The translations under genes were made by a program, and so were the position numbers. Below, in pieces: positions 1 through 9,500 of a stretch of 50,854 nt of DNA; position 1 is the first letter of the stretch; each line of letters opens with the position of its first letter. The notes beneath the pieces are model-generated. The model had not been told where the DNA came from, searched no databases, and worked only from the letters and a program-made list of their open reading frames with translations. Source of the stretch: Acidobacteriaceae bacterium (lineage in GTDB: Bacteria; Acidobacteriota; Terriglobia; Terriglobales; Acidobacteriaceae); NCBI GenBank assembly GCA_003162935.1, contig PLUW01000120.1, forward strand, positions 130,706 through 181,559, given 5' to 3'.

Positions 1-63
1 GCGTATTTGAGCTGCCCGATCATAATTTGCGGCCTGCCGAAGCCAGCATCCAGTATGCATCCC
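1..63 (-). other. Left edge, possible 5' end of a further minus-strand gene
   Basis: Downstream of the first sulfotransferase (minus direction) two minus-strand frames stay open to the window edge: one could start at an ATG at 55-57 just after a GAGGG, another at an ATG at 21-23. Too little is present to choose or name a product. Confidence 0.2.
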
Positions 64-942
64 TCATCGCGGAACGCCGCTGAGATCTCGCAGCGATCCA
101 TACTCCCGCACTTCCGCCGGAGATTGCGAACTCAATTCATATCCCAAGTGTTGCATCAGGTGTCCCCATGCGGCCTCGATTCTTGCGGCTTGGGGAGCGG
201 GCAAATCGGAGCGCCATCCGCCAGCGCCGGCGGCGCGGACAAAGGAAAGATCCTTGCGCGATCCTTTCATGAGCGTGTTCCGGTCGGGTTGCTCCTTTTC
301 GAGCTTGCGCATGCGATCGGCCGAACTTCGTTCGACGGCTTGCGCAATCTGCTCCGGGCTTGCGGAAAGTTGCAGAAATGTGACCACCTTGGCCAGTTCG
401 CGGGCGGTATCGGCCAGCAGGTCCTCATAGCGCAGCAGCAGGAAGCGGGCGTTGCCCTCGCTCGTGTACAACCAGGTTGCGATGTTTTGTCCCCAAGAAC
501 CGTGCGGGCACGTCTCGCCGGCAAGGAAGCGGGTGACGAATTTTTCAATCGGGGAATCGTCCTCGATTTTCTTTAGTTTCCGATGATAGTGATATTGCGA
601 AACCACGACATCGCGCGGGTCGCGAACGATATAGACAACGCGCGGATAGCGCGGATCGAAACACTCATGGCTCTTGATGATGCGGGGCCTCGGCATCCGG
701 TCGAAATCGCGTTTGGTGGTGCCCATCGGATCGGGAACCAGGCGATCGATATTCGCCCAGTTGACGGGTTCGCCGGGAAATCTGAGGTTCGCCAGAAGGA
801 ATCGGGTCCAGGTGTTGCCGGACTTCGGAAACGACACCAGAAAAATGTCGTCGGGCAGGATGACCAGGCTGCGGTGCGGGATGTGCAAGCCCAGAGCGCG
901 CTTCACTCCGGCAATCAAATGCTTCACGATTGGAATCCGCAC
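64..942 (-). CDS. SULT-type sulfotransferase, copy 1
   Basis: Predicted cytosolic PAPS-dependent sulfotransferase, transferring sulfate from PAPS to a hydroxyl or amine of an unknown acceptor, here probably a sugar. About 292 residues. It shows the 5'-phosphosulfate loop (FPKSGNTWTRF, about residues 38-48), a KSH motif holding the likely catalytic His (about 90-92), the 3'-phosphate motif RDPRDVVVSQY (about 107-117) and a C-terminal FVR..GAGGW segment, as in the Sulfotransfer_1 family. The GTG start at 942 is chosen because the protein then aligns with the first residues of its neighbour; a TTG at 981 would add 13 residues and has no good ribosome site. It lies 57 bases after the second sulfotransferase on the same strand, so tandem duplication is likely. 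The family call is firm, the acceptor unknown. Confidence 0.88.
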   Translation of the reverse strand: MRIPIVKHLIAGVKRALGLHIPHRSLVILPDDIFLVSFPKSGNTWTRFLLANLRFPGEPVNWANIDRLVPDPMGTTKRDFDRMPRPRIIKSHECFDPRYPRVVYIVRDPRDVVVSQYHYHRKLKKIEDDSPIEKFVTRFLAGETCPHGSWGQNIATWLYTSEGNARFLLLRYEDLLADTARELAKVVTFLQLSASPEQIAQAVERSSADRMRKLEKEQPDRNTLMKGSRKDLSFVRAAGAGGWRSDLPAPQAARIEAAWGHLMQHLGYELSSQSPAEVREYGSLRDLSGVPR

Positions 943-998
943 CTCGATACACCCGACCTTTCTTCCCCGCGTCTTCGCCAAGGAGCGAACTTCGTCGA

Positions 999-1841
999 CT
1001 AGCGTCGATCCGCGCCGACGGAGACTGTGTTGGCCACCGCGAGTTCATATCCGATTTCGCGCATGAGCCGTCCCCACGCGGATTCAATCTCGGCCACGCT
1101 GGATTCCGACAGCTCGTTTTTCCAGCCGCCTGCCTTGGCGGAGCGAACGAATGGTTTGTCCTGCCGGGTCTGCTTGGTGGAGGACCACAGATGGCCCTGC
1201 TTCTTTTCCAGTTCCCGCATGCGGTCGGCGGAACTCTGTTCGAGGGCGAAGGCAATCCGTGCAGGATCTGCGGGAACTCCGATGAACTCCGCGATCTTTG
1301 CCATCTGCCGCGCGCCTTCCGACTGCAACGCTTCGTAGGTCACCAGCAGCAAGCGCGGACTCTGGCCACGGGTATAGAACCATGTCGCCGTATTTTCTGC
1401 CCACGTTCCGTAGGGATGATTGAGTTCGCCAGAAACAAAGCGCGAGACGAATTTGTCCAGCGGAAAGTCGTCGGGAATCGCGCGCCGCTTGATGTCAAAG
1501 TAATATTCCGAAAGCACTACGTCGCGCGGATCGCGGACGATATGAATGATCTTCGGATAGCGCGGATCGAAATATTGATGACTCTTGAGATAACGCGGAC
1601 GCGGCAACTGCTCGAGATGGCGCTTGGAGATTCCTTCCGGATCGGGGATCAGTTCGTTGATATTGGCGAAGTCGGGATGCTTCTCGGGGTAGACGAGGTT
1701 CGCGATCAGAAACCGCGTCCAGGTGTTGCCGGACTTCGGATAGGAGACCAGAAATACATCGTCCGGAAAAATCCGCAGATTGCGGCCGGGATAATGTAAA
1801 CCGAGAAGCTGTTTTCCGCCCGCGATGAGTCGCTTGATCAT
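999..1841 (-). CDS. SULT-type sulfotransferase, copy 2
   Basis: A second PAPS-dependent sulfotransferase of about 280 residues, clearly paralogous to its downstream neighbour. It has YPKSGNTWTRFL near the N-terminus, KSH before a DPRYPK stretch, VRDPRDVVLSEYY as the 3'-phosphate motif, and a C-terminal FVRSAKAGGWK segment. All residues expected for PAPS binding and catalysis are present. The ATG at 1841 is used; an in-frame TTG at 1853 would add four residues, and neither has a strong ribosome site. It follows a GT2 glycosyltransferase and precedes copy 1 in the same direction, which fits work on a glycan. The different C-termini of the two copies suggest different acceptors, which is inference. 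Confidence 0.87.
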   Translation of the reverse strand: MIKRLIAGGKQLLGLHYPGRNLRIFPDDVFLVSYPKSGNTWTRFLIANLVYPEKHPDFANINELIPDPEGISKRHLEQLPRPRYLKSHQYFDPRYPKIIHIVRDPRDVVLSEYYFDIKRRAIPDDFPLDKFVSRFVSGELNHPYGTWAENTATWFYTRGQSPRLLLVTYEALQSEGARQMAKIAEFIGVPADPARIAFALEQSSADRMRELEKKQGHLWSSTKQTRQDKPFVRSAKAGGWKNELSESSVAEIESAWGRLMREIGYELAVANTVSVGADRR

Positions 1842-1897
1842 TGGGAAGTCCAAAGCATGTCAAAGTAAAAGTTGAGCGGCTCGCGCAGTTCGGCGCG

Positions 1898-2905
1898 CTA
1901 CGTTCCCTGCCGCATTCGATTCCAAAACGAGATGAGCTTCGTCGTCGCGCCCGGCGCAATCGCCAAACCGATCGTCGCCAGGCTCAAGCTTGTCTGGTGC
2001 AAATAGCCGTTCGCCTCTGAAAACAGTTTCCGGGCCTGATCAAACTGACGTTCCTCCAATTTGCTCTTACCTTCCTCCAATAAATACCGGGCTCGGATCT
2101 CCGCGGCGCGCTTCTCCACCATTACGCGATCCGCATCTTTCAGCGGAAGGGTCTGCTTGTACTTCTCCAGAATCGCCGAGTACCCTTCGGCCAGCCTCGC
2201 CCGCGACGCACTGAGCGAACCGGGGCGTCCGACGGGCATATATGCCTGTACTTTCTGTGTATATCCAATTTTCGCACCGTAGAACGCCGTGCGCACCCAC
2301 ATATCGTAATCGTCACAGCGGGCGAGCGATTCATCGAACATTCCCGCTCTTACAATCGCCTCTTTGCGCGCCACCACGGTGGAGATGGGTATCTGGCAGC
2401 GTTCCACCAGCAAAGAACCGAACGTCGCCTCGCCGGCCGAGGGACACCCCTTCATGAATTCGCGTTCCTGGCCCCGCTCGCCGACGAGGCCATTGGAGTA
2501 CGTAAGCTCGAGCGCGGGGTTGTCGTCAAACAGCTGCATCTGCGCAGCCAAGTGATCGGGCATCCAAGTGTCATCGCTGTCGAGGAAGGCGACATACTCG
2601 CCGCGAGCGTGCCGAATGGCGTTGTTTCGTGCTCCCGCCGTGCGCTTGTTTTCCTGCTTAACGTACACGATCCGGTTCAGGTACGGCGCAAGCACCTTCT
2701 CCAACTCCGGCGTATCGGGCGAGCCGTCGTTCACCACAATCGCCTCGAAATCCCGATAGGTCTGGGCGAAAACCGAATCCAGGCATGCCGCAATGAAATG
2801 AGCTGTCTTGTAGGTCGGAATGATCACGCTGACCTTCGGCGCTGCGCCGAGCGGCGGCGTCTGTCCGCTGAGCTTCGGCTGCGAAATGGAATCGGCTGTC
2901 TGCAT
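1898..2905 (-). CDS. GT2 family glycosyltransferase
   Basis: Predicted GT-A fold inverting glycosyltransferase of 335 residues that adds a sugar from a nucleotide donor. The N-terminal half has the family hallmarks: KVSVIIPTYK opening strand, VVNDGSPD, then FLDSDDTWMPDHL, which holds the metal-binding DxD-type motif. The C-terminal 100 residues are charged and helical (a KSKLEERQFDQARKLF-type stretch), like a short TPR-like tail. No membrane segment is evident apart from a weakly hydrophobic stretch near the end. The ATG follows a GGGGAGG, though spacing is short. It sits between the FAD enzyme and the sulfotransferases on the same strand, so the four form a likely glycan-modification unit. 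Donor and acceptor cannot be read from sequence. Confidence 0.85.
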   Translation of the reverse strand: MQTADSISQPKLSGQTPPLGAAPKVSVIIPTYKTAHFIAACLDSVFAQTYRDFEAIVVNDGSPDTPELEKVLAPYLNRIVYVKQENKRTAGARNNAIRHARGEYVAFLDSDDTWMPDHLAAQMQLFDDNPALELTYSNGLVGERGQEREFMKGCPSAGEATFGSLLVERCQIPISTVVARKEAIVRAGMFDESLARCDDYDMWVRTAFYGAKIGYTQKVQAYMPVGRPGSLSASRARLAEGYSAILEKYKQTLPLKDADRVMVEKRAAEIRARYLLEEGKSKLEERQFDQARKLFSEANGYLHQTSLSLATIGLAIAPGATTKLISFWNRMRQGT

Positions 2906-2934
2906 GCCCTCCCCAGGTACTTACACACTCCTAC

Positions 2935-4299
2935 TTACGAACTGTGGAACACTTCTTCCTTGTCTCCCGCAACAATATGGTTGACCGCCTCCACTCCCAT
3001 CATCACCGAGTGATCCATGTTTCCGATCTCGTAACGCCAAGCGCCGAAGCGACCGCGGGAGTAAATTCCCTTTTCCAGCAAAGCGGGTTGCAGCACGGCG
3101 AGGGCTTGGTCGCGGCCGAGCGTTGGGATCGGGTAGGAGTAGCCCACGATGCGATGATAGCGCGAGACAATGCGGCTCCGGTCGGCTTCTTCCAGCATTT
3201 GGGCTTTGATCAGTCCCGACGTGACCTGCTCAAGAATTTTCTCCGGGTCGGGCGTTTCGCCCACGCGGAACGACATTTCGCACATCAGGGAACTGTAATG
3301 TTCGGTATCACCGTTGGGAACGTTGTACGGCGAATAGTGGGAAAAATAGGTCGCCCGATAACACGGCATCTTGGAATCGGTGAAGTAGATCCAGCAGCGT
3401 CCGGTCTCGATCTTCTTCTTGAGTCCCAGCCCAAGCACCAGCAGGTTGTTGTGTTCAAGGCCGGTCGCGGCCTCCAGCAGTTTGCCGTCCGCCGGCTTCA
3501 TCATCTTTACGAACAGATCGAGAGGTGCGGTCGAGATCAGCACATCGTAGGTGTCGCCAGTTCCGTCGGCAAAAGAGACTTGGCGGCGGACGGGGTCAAT
3601 CTCGGCCAGCTGTTTTCCGGTTTTCACTTTCCCGGCGAAATACTTGGCGATCCGGCGGTAGATCTCGCCGGTTCCGCCGTGCAGCGGGAACTTGAACTTG
3701 CTGTTGGGACCCCACCCCACATCGTCGCGCTGATAAAGCACGTTTTCGAGGAGTCTCTTGAAGTCCACCACCGCGACGCGGTCGGCGATCCAATGTTTGG
3801 ACATCTGTTCGAGCGGCGTGGTCCAGACCTTGTAATTGTAGGGGAACATGAAGGCATCGGCGATGCCCTCGCCAAACGTAGCGAGGATCCAGTCGCGGAA
3901 GTTCCCCGTTGTGCCGGCGGCTCCCGTGGCTGCGGCCTTGGCGGCGCCGATAAGGCAAGAAACCTGAACTTCTTTCGGCAGGTAGCGCAGATTGCTCTGG
4001 AACGGATAGGGAACCCAGGAATCGTCGCCTTGCACAATCCAGCTCTCGCGGATGCGCTCGTGGACTTCTTTGCCCATGACCTTGTCGATGAGGTCGTCGA
4101 AGTATTTGTAGTGCGAGAAGATGACGTGGCCGCCCTCGTCCCACACGAACCCGTTTTCATCGACATGCGAAGTGGAGTGACCTCCGACGTCGCCGGTTTT
4201 CTCGTACAGTACCCAATTGTCGTAGCCCAGCTCGTGAAGGCGGTAGGCCGCACCCAGTCCGGTCGGTCCGCCTCCGATGATGACAATTCTCTTGCTCAT
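2935..4299 (-). CDS. FAD-dependent amine-oxidase-fold protein, UDP-galactopyranose mutase-like
   Basis: A 454-residue flavoprotein. The N-terminus is a dinucleotide-binding fold with GGGPTGLGAAYRL at about residues 8-20 and a following acidic residue in VLYEKTGDVGGHS, which matches the amine-oxidase/protoporphyrinogen-oxidase clan used by UDP-galactopyranose mutases. An FPLHGGTGEIYRRIAKYF stretch in the middle and GRFGAWRYEIGNMDHSVMMG near the C-terminus fit FAD contacts of that clan. The position beside glycosyltransferase and sulfotransferase genes suggests a sugar-nucleotide or glycan substrate, but a carotenoid- or porphyrin-type oxidoreductase cannot be excluded. The ATG at 4299 has no visible ribosome site upstream, so it may be leaderless. 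Confidence 0.75.
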   Translation of the reverse strand: MSKRIVIIGGGPTGLGAAYRLHELGYDNWVLYEKTGDVGGHSTSHVDENGFVWDEGGHVIFSHYKYFDDLIDKVMGKEVHERIRESWIVQGDDSWVPYPFQSNLRYLPKEVQVSCLIGAAKAAATGAAGTTGNFRDWILATFGEGIADAFMFPYNYKVWTTPLEQMSKHWIADRVAVVDFKRLLENVLYQRDDVGWGPNSKFKFPLHGGTGEIYRRIAKYFAGKVKTGKQLAEIDPVRRQVSFADGTGDTYDVLISTAPLDLFVKMMKPADGKLLEAATGLEHNNLLVLGLGLKKKIETGRCWIYFTDSKMPCYRATYFSHYSPYNVPNGDTEHYSSLMCEMSFRVGETPDPEKILEQVTSGLIKAQMLEEADRSRIVSRYHRIVGYSYPIPTLGRDQALAVLQPALLEKGIYSRGRFGAWRYEIGNMDHSVMMGVEAVNHIVAGDKEEVFHSS

Positions 4300-4892
4300 A
4301 GTTATAGATAGATTGGTGTGGCAAAAACACGTTGCGCCGAAGGATTCAGCCGACGGAGCGGTGTGCGGTGAACTGTTGCTCCGCGCCCGCGCTCACCTCG
4401 AAACTACAATCGGCAACCCCCGAACAATTGTGGGACGAAAAGAAAATTGTACCATCCGAATTTCAGCCCACTGTGTTCCGCAAGTAACCTCAACAACGCT
4501 ATGCAGAGCCCGAGCGACGGACCGATCGCGAAGGGAGCGATTATCCCGCTATGGTCTTCGCCGGGCACGCCACAAAAAGCCCTTTTGCGCGCGATTTGGG
4601 TCATGGGATCAAGTAGGGAGATTCAGATGGGATGGCTGGCTTCGATTCCCCTTGCGCCTACATTCCTAATCGCTTATTATCAGCAGCTTACATGCAATAC
4701 CTTGAGGGAATCTCGTGGTATTGACAAGAGTGCGGGCGATGGTAATCTTGATCTCAAGCAGGCGGCGCCCCCAGCCGACCGGTACTCGTGTCTAATCAAG
4801 CTAATTGACCAGGCATAACGGAAGCAAACGCGACCACCTTACCGTGGTCTTCGGAGAGCAAGACCAATCGACGGTGCGAGGCTAGAATCTGC
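4300..4892. other. 593-base divergent intergenic region
   Basis: The region separates the minus-strand FAD enzyme from the plus-strand esterase and must hold promoters for both. Several short open frames cross it (for example 4447-4818, plus), but they lack family features and convincing ribosome sites. A plausible plus-strand promoter lies at 4721-4748. No RNA gene was recognised. Confidence 0.5.
4721..4748 (+). promoter_or_regulatory. Candidate sigma70-type promoter for the esterase gene
   Basis: TTGACA at 4721-4726 is a perfect -35 match, followed after 16 bases by TAATCT at 4743-4748, a weaker -10. This would start transcription about 135 bases before the esterase ATG. Pattern-based only. 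Confidence 0.35.
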
Positions 4893-6464
4893 ATGAAGAT
4901 CGCTAGAATCATCACGGTTTTGTTGTTGGGAACCGCTTCGGGCCTGAGCTTGCCGTTAACCACGACAACGCTCTCTTCGTCGCTGAATCCATCCACATAC
5001 GGAGAGACGGTGACTTTCAAGGCAGTGGTCACTCCTGTGCCGCCGAATGGAGAAACGGTTACGTTCAAGCAAGGAAACACGGTGCTGGGAACGGGGACGC
5101 TGAGTTCTGGATCGGCCACGTTTGCCATCTCGACGCTGACGACGGGCGGCACGGATAACATAAAGGCGTTTTACTCGGGAGATTCAAACTTTGCCGGCAG
5201 CACATCGAGCGTGGTGGCGCAGGTGGTAGACCCAGCGCCGACGACGACGACGTTGACCTCCTCGCTGAATCCGGCAAATGTGGGTCAGTCAGTGACGTTC
5301 ATGGCGAGCGTGACACCGGCGTTCGGGGGCACCGTCACCGGAAACGTGACTTTCTACAATGGGAGCGCTCGCTTGGGGGGCGAATCGCTTTCGGGCGGAG
5401 TCGCCAGCTACACGACCGCGAATTTGCCGGCTGGCACCGATTCGATTACCGCTGTCTACAAAGGTGACAGTTCTTTCGCCACCAGCACATCAAATGCCGT
5501 GAGTCAGGTTGCGGGTTCCGGAACATTCATTGACTCTTCGATCACCTGGGATGGCGTCACCCGATATTACGAAGTTTATGTGCCAACGGTTCTCCCGGCG
5601 AATCCGCCCCTGCTGCTCATGCTGCATGGAACGCAATCCACCGCTTCCACGGGTTCCGACCCTACGCCGGTCATTACCCTCAATTGGGGCTGGCAGAACC
5701 TCGCCGAGCTGAAGGGTTTTATTCTGGTAAAGCCCGCTTCCACTTACAACGCAAACTCGCACCAGTGGAACTGGAACTCGTATTTCATGGATGCATCGTT
5801 TACTGCGGCCGATGTGGGAACCTGTACCATGCCACCCGCAACCGGGTGTCCTGACGACGCCGGCTTCCTGCGCCAGTTGATCGTCAATCTGACGGCGCAG
5901 TACAACGTGAATCCAAATATGGTATACGTGGCAGGGTTCTCGTCGGGTGCACAGATGGCGGAGCGCGTGGGCGTCGAAATTTCCGATCTGGTGGCGGCCA
6001 TTGTTCCGGCTTCGGGCCAGATGGAGGGGCAGCAGGCTGCTCCTCCGCCGGTGCTGACGCCCGGCCCCGCGGTTGCGCCCATTTCCGTTCAGGAATGGCA
6101 AGGCACGCTGGATACGGAACTACCCCCATGCAACTACGGCACGACCGGGTACTCGGGCGTGATCTACCATCTGGACACGGTCGATGACACTTTCAATTAC
6201 TGGACTGGACCGAACGCCAACGCCTGCACTGCGTTTCAGACCTCGCAGCCTTTGTGCTTGAACGATGCGCCGAACAATACGAACGATGCGCCTACTCCGG
6301 GCATGACGGGCTTGACGGGCAATGTTGCTTCAAGCTGCTCGGAGAGCAATGTCGAAGTGCAATTCATTTGGGAGCCGGGCGTCGCGCATGCGTTCGAGCC
6401 ACAATACAACACCGCACGCTGGTTGTTCTTTGCGGCTCATCCAAAATCGACGCCATCGCGGTAG
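4893..6464 (+). CDS. Secreted Ig-like plus alpha/beta-hydrolase (PHB-depolymerase-like) esterase
   Basis: A 523-residue exported fusion. Residues 1-20 form a signal peptide (MKIARIITVLLLGTASG). Two Ig-like repeats of about 90 residues follow (about 22-112 and 113-207), each with the TTTLTSSLNP start and YKGDSSFA-type ending of Big_3_5 domains. The rest (about 210-523) is an alpha/beta-hydrolase like extracellular polyhydroxybutyrate depolymerases and feruloyl esterases: LLLMLHGTQ (oxyanion strand), the nucleophile elbow GFSSG with Ser350, and a late GVAHAF that may carry the catalytic His. Several Cys pairs suggest disulfides. It probably hydrolyses an ester outside the cell, a deacylase for the matrix or a polymer scavenger; the substrate is unknown. 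A GAGG lies about 11 bases before the ATG. Confidence 0.8.
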   Translation: MKIARIITVLLLGTASGLSLPLTTTTLSSSLNPSTYGETVTFKAVVTPVPPNGETVTFKQGNTVLGTGTLSSGSATFAISTLTTGGTDNIKAFYSGDSNFAGSTSSVVAQVVDPAPTTTTLTSSLNPANVGQSVTFMASVTPAFGGTVTGNVTFYNGSARLGGESLSGGVASYTTANLPAGTDSITAVYKGDSSFATSTSNAVSQVAGSGTFIDSSITWDGVTRYYEVYVPTVLPANPPLLLMLHGTQSTASTGSDPTPVITLNWGWQNLAELKGFILVKPASTYNANSHQWNWNSYFMDASFTAADVGTCTMPPATGCPDDAGFLRQLIVNLTAQYNVNPNMVYVAGFSSGAQMAERVGVEISDLVAAIVPASGQMEGQQAAPPPVLTPGPAVAPISVQEWQGTLDTELPPCNYGTTGYSGVIYHLDTVDDTFNYWTGPNANACTAFQTSQPLCLNDAPNNTNDAPTPGMTGLTGNVASSCSESNVEVQFIWEPGVAHAFEPQYNTARWLFFAAHPKSTPSR

Positions 6465-6528
6465 GCAGAAGTGAAATATTAGTTTGCAGAAGTAATGACG
6501 AATCCATTGTCCCCGGGAGATATCTGAT

Positions 6529-9500
6529 TTGCGACGCCTTGAATACTTAACCTCACCCACCCGCACCAAGGCGTTCTTCTGCACTGCGGCAACCGTCCTT
6601 TTTCTTCTGTCTTGGAACTCGGCCGCCGTCAGCCAGATCAGCGTCCTGACCCAGCACTACGACAACGCTCGCACCGGTCAAAACACACGGGAAACGATCC
6701 TGACTCCGGCCAACGTCAATGCGGTCCAGTTTGGTAAGCTTTTCACGCAAAGCCTGGATGGACAAATGCCCGCCCAGCCGCTCTATGTTCCCAACGTCTT
6801 CATCCCGGCAACGAATTCGACGCACAACGCCATGTATGCGGTCACGATGCACGATGGCATTTACGCCTTCGACGCCGACAACAATCAGGGCAGTAATGCA
6901 TCGCCTCTTTGGTATGTGAGCTTGCTCACGAATGGCGCCACCACCGTTCCTCAGTCCGACCAGGGCTGCAGTATTGACTACACCGAGTTCGGAATTCAGG
7001 GCACGCCGGTCATTGATACGACTCTCCATGCCATTTTCTTCCTGGCGATGACGGTGGAGAACGGCAGCTATGTTCATCGACTGCACGCTTTGGATCTGGG
7101 CACGGGAGAGGAATTGTTTGGCGGGCCCGTGGTCATTGCGGCGTCCGTCGTGGTCGATGGCTTGACCTACCCGTTCGTCGATCACTATCAGCAGCAGCGT
7201 CCGGGGTTATTGTTGCAGAACGGAACGATCTACATAGGATTCGGCAGCCCGGGTTGCAACATCCCCACGGAAATGGGCTGGGTGATGGCCTACAACGAAC
7301 AGACACTGCAGCAGGTTGGCGTGTTCGATACATCTCCGGGAGTCGAGGCGTCGGCAGTCTGGCTGTCGGGTGGTGGCCTGGCCGGCGATGGCGCCGGGAA
7401 CATCTACTTCAGTACCGGCGATGGCCTCTTCGATGGACCCGGGGGAACGCATTACGGCGACAGCGTGATTGAATTGAACCAGGGCGATGGGGTGCTGAAT
7501 CTGGTCAGTTCTTTCACTCCGTATAACCAGAAGTTTTTTCAGGAAAACGATCTCGACGTCAGTTCCGGCTTGGTGCAACTGCTGCCCCAACAGCCCGACG
7601 GCAGCAATTTCGTCCTGTCCATCGATAAGAACGGAACCACGTATCTGCTCAATCAGAACAGCCTGGGCGGCTACAACTCTCTGAGCGATACCCAGATTCC
7701 ACAGGAACTCGATGTTCCCGTGAATGGAGAGGTACACGCCGGACTGACGTATTGGAACAACAACATCTACATCGCCGCGTACCAGACGCGGGTCGCGGCA
7801 TACTCGTTTGCCAATGACCAGATTTCCTTGACGCCGACCTCGCAGACCCCAGCGTCGACGGCAAATCCACAGGGTGGAATCGTCTCTTCCAGCGGCCAGA
7901 CCAATGGGATCTATTGGTATGTAACGGTTCCCACCGCCCATCTTCTTGCTTTCGACGCCACCAATCTTGCCAACCAGTTTTACAGCAGCACGACGGCGGC
8001 AAATAATCGCGACGCATTAGGCTCGGTGGTCCACTTCGAGATGCCAGTGGTCGCCAATGGCAAGGTGTACGTGAACGGTAAAACCCAGTTAACCGTGTAT
8101 GGACTGTTGCCGATCATCACGGCCACGGCGGGCAACAATCAGAGCGGACTCGTCGGCACAACGCTGCCGATCGCGTTGCAGACGGCGCTTCAGGATCCCT
8201 ATTCCGGCAACCCGATTCAAACGAGCGGCATACCGATTACCTTCACCGCCAATAATAAGACGGGCTCGTTCTCGAACCCCAGCGCCGTTACCGGCAGCAC
8301 AGGGACCGCCAGTACCTCCTACACTCTGCCGCCGAAAGCCGCGACCGTCACGATTACCGCGTCCAGCCCTGGATATGCCAGCGCAACCTTTGTGGTCACC
8401 TCGACGTCGACCGGCCAGACGGGTCAGACCATCACGTTCACCACTCCGGCTCCGGCCAGCGCCGCCAATGGCAGCAACTTCACCGTAGCCGCCACTGCCA
8501 GTTCGGGCTTGACCGTGGCTTACACGTCCTCCGGATCGTGCAGCAATTCCGGCGCGACCTACACCATGACCAGCGGCACCGGAACCTGCTCGGTCATCGC
8601 CAATCAGGCGGGCAACAGCAGCTACGCGGCTGCGCCACAGGTCACCGATACCGTAACTGCAACTCCCTTGGGCCAGACCATCACGTTCACCATTCAGGCT
8701 CCGGCGAGTGCTGCCAACGGCAGCAACTTCACCGTAGCAGCCACTGCCAGTTCGGGCTTGACCGTGGCTTATACGTCTTCCGGGTCGTGTAGCAATGCGG
8801 GCGCGACCTACACCATGACCAGCGGCACCGGAACCTGCTCGGTCATCGCCAATCAAGCGGGCAACGCCAACTATGCCGCTGCGCCACGGGTTACCGAGAC
8901 CGTAAACGCGGCTTCGGGGAGCCAGACGATCACGTTCACGACTCCCGCACCGACCAGCGCCGCCAACGGCAGCAACTTTACCGTAGCCGCTACTGCTAGT
9001 TCGGGTTTGACCGTGGCTTATACGTCTTCCGGCTCGTGCAGCAATTCCGGTGCGACCTACACCATGACCAGCGGCACCGGAACCTGCTCGGTCATCGCCA
9101 ATCAACCGGGCAACAGCAATTACGCGGCTGCGCCGCAGGTCACCGAGACTGTCGCTGCGACTCCGGGCAGTCAGACCATCACGTTCACGACACTGGCTCC
9201 GAACAGCGCCGCCAATGGCAGCAACTTCACCGTCGCCGCCACCGCCAGTTCAGGTTTGACCGTGACCTTCAGCAGTGCGGGAAGCTGCAGCAATTCTGGC
9301 GCGACCTACACCATGACCAGCGGCACTGGAACTTGCTCGGTGATCGCCAACCAGCCGGGCAACGCCAACTACGCGGCGGCGCCACAAGTCACCGAGACTG
9401 TAATCGCGGCGGCGGGCAGCCAGACCATCACGTTCACAACGCCGGCTCCGTCCAGCGCCGCCAATGGCAGCAACTTCACCGTCGCGGCCACCGCCAGTTC

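Noticed and set aside
2944-4311. 455-codon plus-strand open frame opposite the FAD enzyme
   Set aside because: The minus-strand frame has clear dinucleotide-binding motifs; the opposite frame shows none.
4447-4818. 123-codon plus-strand open frame in the divergent region
   Set aside because: No ribosome site or domain; it covers the likely promoter of the esterase gene.
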